Shown here one piece after another: positions 5,998 to 8,795 of a stretch of 8,795 nucleotides of DNA. Every line of letters begins with the position of its first letter. Positions within the stretch are counted from its first letter, which is position 1. The notes beneath the pieces were generated by a model that worked only from the letters and a program-made list of their open reading frames with translations, had not been told where the DNA came from and did not search any database. The position numbers were made by a program, and so were the translations under genes. This stretch comes from SLFT01 sp964493075. Lineage in GTDB: Bacteria > Hydrogenedentota > Hydrogenedentia > Hydrogenedentales > CAITNO01. The DNA is taken from contig CAZBNU010000178.1 in NCBI GenBank assembly GCA_964493075.1, positions 1-8,795 of the forward strand. The letters are read 5' to 3'.

Positions 5998-8795
5998 TTA
6001 TTTGCGCCGACGGATTGCTGCAATGCCGCCGAGAGCCGCTGCGAGCGCAAGCGCTGCGAGGCCAAGGCCGCCTGCTGCAGGCACGCCAGTCGCTTCGAGC
6101 GTTACATTCGCTGTGGTGGTTACGGTGTCCACGCCGTCGCTGACTTCGACCTGGTACAGACCAGCCATGGAGGCCGAGGCGAACGGGTCAATCGTCAACG
6201 TGGCGGTGCCTACGCCAGCGTAGCCGGTGCCGTCGATCAGGGCGACGAACACCGAACTGCCAGCATCCCAGATGGACCACTGGTAGGTGTAGGAGCCGCT
6301 GCCGCCGGAGGCCACTGCCGTGAGGCTGCCGCTGCCGGCTTCTGCGATCTCGATGTCCGCTATCGGGGCAACTGCCAGTGATGGGGTGGAAACAACGTTC
6401 ACGGTGCGCGTCACTTCTGCTGCGGCATTGCCTGCAGCGTCAGATACGTTGTAAGTGATCACATAAGCGCCAAGCGTAGCGGTGTCTACGGTGTCGCCGC
6501 CAACTACGATACTGGCACTGATGTCCGTGGTGCAGGCGTCTTCCGCTGTTGCACCGGCATCGCTGTAGGTGTCGTTGAGCGTCACGTCGACCGGGTCTGT
6601 TCCAAGCAGCGCGATTACTGGCAGTGCCGCTACGGCTCCGCCGGCATCGGTGCCGCTTTCGCTGCCGGGCAGCATGACGTTGTTGGCGGTGTCTTCGACT
6701 GCGCCGTCAACGGTGATGGTGATGTCGCCGCCTGCTGTCATCAGGGCGGGGCAACTCCAGACGAGGTCATATTCGGTGCCGCTCACTACGGTGACACTGT
6801 CGGGATTGGCTGCAAGCGTACCTGCGCCAGATCCGGTCAGCGTGTAGTTGGCTGCTACGTCCACACCCAGGCCCATGTCGCGGCTGAAGGTGACCCGGAC
6901 GGTGTGTCCGTCCTGGACCGCCACGCCAGTCACTACAGGCTGGATGGAGTCTATGACGTTGACTGTACGGGTAACTTCCAAGGCAGCGTTGCCGGCGGCA
7001 TCGCTGATGTTGTAGGTTACCGTGTAGGCGCCTTCAAGCGTCGTGTCGACCGCGCTGGCGTCTATCACCACGGGGCTGATCACGCCCTGGCAGGCGTCCG
7101 AAGCCGTCGCGCCGAGTTCCACATAGGGGTCATTCAGCTGGATGGTCTGCGGATTTGCGCCGGTAAGGGTGATGACCGGGATCTGCGTATCCGTGACTTC
7201 AACATCGAGTTCGTAGGTATTTGCGTTGCCAGCCGCGTCAGTGGCACTGAATGTCACAACGTAACTGCCAACAGCGGGGTTAGTCAGGCTCAGGCCGCCA
7301 AGGTTTGGTACACCACCGGAAATCACATTGCCACAGGAATTCGTCCAAACGCGGGTCGGCAGATCATACACCACGTTGCATTCGATGGTGACCGGATCGT
7401 CGGCAGGCGTGAGCACTACGCTCGGCAAGGTTGCTATGGCGCCGCCATTATCCGTTCCGGTTTCGCCGCCAGGCAGCATTGGCCAGTTAGCAGCGTCTTC
7501 GACTGCGCTGTTCACGGTTATGGTGATATCTCCACCATTGGTCATGATCTGCGGGCAATCCCAGACGAGTTCGTAGACGGTGGCGCTGATGGCGGTCACG
7601 CTACTGGGATTCGGAGCAAGCGTACCTACGCCGGAACCGGAGATCGTGTAGTTGGCCGCGACAGTCGCGTCTGCGCTCATGGCGTTGTTAAACGTCACCT
7701 GTACAGTGTTGGCTGCCGTCACCGTTACGTCCATGACGAACGGATTGGGCGTGTCAACCACATTGACCGTGCGGGTAATCTGCGCTGCTGCATTTGAAGC
7801 AGCGTCGGATACGTTGTAGGTAACGACGTATGGACCCACCGTATTGGTGTCTACGATAGCGCCACCCACCACAACGGAGCCACTGATGTCGCCTTCGCAC
7901 GCGTCAGTTGCCGTGGCGCCCTGCTCGGTGTAGGTGTCGCCAAGGTATACCGTGACGGGTGTACCGCCATTGAGGGCGAGTACCGGCGCTGTGGCGTCAC
8001 CAACGGTAACAGTGCGCTGTACCTGTGGGGCAGCGTTTGATGAGCTGTCGGACACATTGTAGGTGACTACATATACATCCGGCACACTGGTGTCAACCGT
8101 GTCGCCGCCGATTACGACGGAGGCGTTAAGGTCGCCGTCGCAGACATCGGAAGCGGTAGCGCCGAGTTCTGTGTAGGCGTCGCCGCACTCAACATAGACT
8201 GCGCCAGCGCCATTACGGGCAAGCGTCGGTGCTGCGGTGTCGGATACGGTTACGGTGCGGATGACCTGCGTGGCAGCGTTCGAAGCGCTGTCGGACACAT
8301 TGTAGGTGACTACATATACATCCGGTACACTGGTGTCAACCGTGTCGCCGCCGATTACGACGGAGGCATTGAGGTCGCCGTCGCAGACATCGGACGCGGT
8401 TGCGCCGAGTTCTGTGTATGTATCGCCACATTCGATGGTGGCTGTGGCCGCACCCACACGGGTGAGGGTCGGGGCGGTGGTATCAGCAACGGTTACAGTA
8501 CGTGTGACCTGGGTGGCCGCGTTCGAAGCGCCGTCGGACACATTGTAGGTGACCGTATAGACATCCGGTACACTGGTGTCAACCGTGTCGCCACCGACTA
8601 CGACGGAAGCGTTGAGGTTACCGTCGCAGGCATCATTGGCCGAGGCGCCCTGTTCGTTGTACGTGCCGCCGCATTCCACGGTGACCGCTGCTGCGCCGTT
8701 CAAGGCGAGCGTGGGCGCGGTGGTGTCGGAAACGGTTACGGTACGTGTGACCTGGGTGGCCGCGTTCGAAGCGCCGTCGGACACATTGTAGGTGA
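5998..8795 (-). CDS. Giant secreted or surface-anchored Ig-repeat protein, C-terminal part (5' end outside window)
   Basis: The frame is open to the window edge, so the N-terminus and signal peptide are not visible. About 932 residues are present. Using numbering that starts at the GTG at 8784, the order is: four 81-residue DUF5011/HYR-like Ig domains (20-343); a different Ig-like module (344-455) with an F-N-N-A-M...ANYTISG signature; a HYR-like domain (456-531); a fifth DUF5011-like repeat (532-611); a second copy of the 344-type module (612-722); a sixth DUF5011-like repeat (723-808); a distinct Ig-like domain with the YTYQW motif (809-900); and a sorting tail (901-928). Nothing catalytic is seen. 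The composition is acidic and rich in Thr, Val, Ala and Asp, with almost no Lys until the tail, as in extracellular adhesin or stalk proteins. A structural or adhesive role is an inference. A strong terminator follows the stop. Confidence 0.85.
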   Translation of the reverse strand, partial: TYNVSDGASNAATQVTRTVTVSDTTAPTLALNGAAAVTVECGGTYNEQGASANDACDGNLNASVVVGGDTVDTSVPDVYTVTYNVSDGASNAATQVTRTVTVADTTAPTLTRVGAATATIECGDTYTELGATASDVCDGDLNASVVIGGDTVDTSVPDVYVVTYNVSDSASNAATQVIRTVTVSDTAAPTLARNGAGAVYVECGDAYTELGATASDVCDGDLNASVVIGGDTVDTSVPDVYVVTYNVSDSSSNAAPQVQRTVTVGDATAPVLALNGGTPVTVYLGDTYTEQGATATDACEGDISGSVVVGGAIVDTNTVGPYVVTYNVSDAASNAAAQITRTVNVVDTPNPFVMDVTVTAANTVQVTFNNAMSADATVAANYTISGSGVGTLAPNPSSVTAISATVYELVWDCPQIMTNGGDITITVNSAVEDAANWPMLPGGETGTDNGGAIATLPSVVLTPADDPVTIECNVVYDLPTRVWTNSCGNVISGGVPNLGGLSLTNPAVGSYVVTFSATDAAGNANTYELDVEVTDTQIPVITLTGANPQTIQLNDPYVELGATASDACQGVISPVVIDASAVDTTLEGAYTVTYNISDAAGNAALEVTRTVNVIDSIQPVVTGVAVQDGHTVRVTFSRDMGLGVDVAANYTLTGSGAGTLAANPDSVTVVSGTEYDLVWSCPALMTAGGDITITVDGAVEDTANNVMLPGSESGTDAGGAVAALPVIALLGTDPVDVTLNDTYSDAGATAEDACTTDISASIVVGGDTVDTATLGAYVITYNVSDAAGNAAAEVTRTVNVVSTPSLAVAPIADIEIAEAGSGSLTAVASGGSGSYTYQWSIWDAGSSVFVALIDGTGYAGVGTATLTIDPFASASMAGLYQVEVSDGVDTVTTTANVTLEATGVPAAGGLGLAALALAAALGGIAAIRRRK
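6001..6084 (-). other. C-terminal sorting/anchor signal of the surface protein
   Basis: The last 28 residues consist of VPAAGG, a hydrophobic stretch of about 18 Ala/Leu/Gly/Ile residues, and the basic end RRRK. This three-part plan (short Pro-containing motif, membrane segment, basic cluster) is that of the PEP-CTERM/IPTL-CTERM/VPxxG class of tails. In known cases a membrane transpeptidase of the exosortase or related type processes them. No such enzyme is encoded in this window, so which class it belongs to is unresolved. Confidence 0.7.
7756..8795 (-). repeat. Tandem 243-bp coding repeats (81-residue Ig-like domains)
   Basis: The motif encoding TYNVSD recurs with an exact 243-base period: its GA(C/T)AC(A/G) landmark lies at 7808, 8051, 8294, 8537 and 8780. 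Whole units are 7756-7998, 7999-8241, 8242-8484 and 8485-8727, and the array continues past the window edge. The units at 7999-8241 and 8242-8484 are nearly identical over roughly 120 bases (about 5 differences in 8051-8173 against 8294-8416). That suggests a recent duplication or gene conversion. Confidence 0.9.

Noticed and set aside
6904..7797. Long plus-strand open frame of 297 codons opposite the surface protein
   Set aside because: It is antisense to a clear repetitive coding frame. The long open stretch follows from GC-rich, repetitive codon use, and the translation shows no recognisable domain.
7756..8795. CRISPR-like periodicity at the right edge
   Set aside because: The 243-base period is an exact multiple of three, lies within one open frame and encodes Ig-like domains.

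Overview
The window looks like part of a bacterial chromosome with moderately high GC genes and AT-richer intergenic DNA. No phage, transposase, rRNA, tRNA or CRISPR signature was seen. The combination of a trimeric NAD-linked [FeFe]-hydrogenase, a bacterial acyl-CoA-binding protein, and a very long secreted Ig-repeat protein with a VPxxG + hydrophobic stretch + RRRK C-terminal tail suggests an anaerobic or facultative environmental bacterium. Candidatus Hydrogenedentota or the PVC/Planctomycetota side of the tree is a guess from gene content, not a demonstrated placement.

Layout. (1) 1-397: non-coding. It holds two related inverted-repeat elements: a compact one at 82-140 and a full one at 148-287. 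(2) 398-4947, minus strand: a three-gene operon transcribed leftwards. It encodes a NuoF-like flavoprotein (HydB type, 726 aa), an [FeFe]-hydrogenase catalytic subunit (HydA type, 590 aa) and a NuoE-like [2Fe-2S] subunit (HydC type, 183 aa). The last two genes overlap by 4 bases. (3) 4948-5307: divergent intergenic region with a candidate leftward promoter for the hydrogenase operon and a candidate rightward promoter for the next gene. (4) 5308-5580, plus strand: a 90-aa acyl-CoA-binding protein followed by a strong intrinsic terminator. (5) 5581-5997: non-coding. It holds a second full copy of the inverted-repeat element (5693-5833), a separate long inverted repeat, and a minus-strand terminator. 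(6) 5998-8795, minus strand: the C-terminal 932 or so residues of a giant secreted protein whose 5' end lies beyond the window. It is built of 81-residue Ig-like repeats, two copies of another Ig-like module and a C-terminal sorting tail.

How the genes work together. The three hyd products should form a soluble cytoplasmic HydABC/Hnd-type complex. NAD(H) would exchange electrons at the FMN of HydB, HydC would supply a [2Fe-2S] relay, and HydA would make or consume H2 at the H-cluster. The ferredoxin-like C-terminus of HydB is the feature associated with ferredoxin/NAD electron bifurcation. The H-cluster maturases HydE, HydF and HydG are not in the window and must be encoded elsewhere. The acyl-CoA-binding protein and the surface protein are separate transcription units with no evident link to the hydrogenase.

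Most notable points: HydB carries two thioredoxin-like domains in tandem at its N-terminus instead of one; the H-cluster L1 motif reads TSCSPGW, with a nearby extra cysteine; and a dispersed repeat family has conserved arms and an unrelated core of constant length. I found no clear case of a wholly new multi-gene system.
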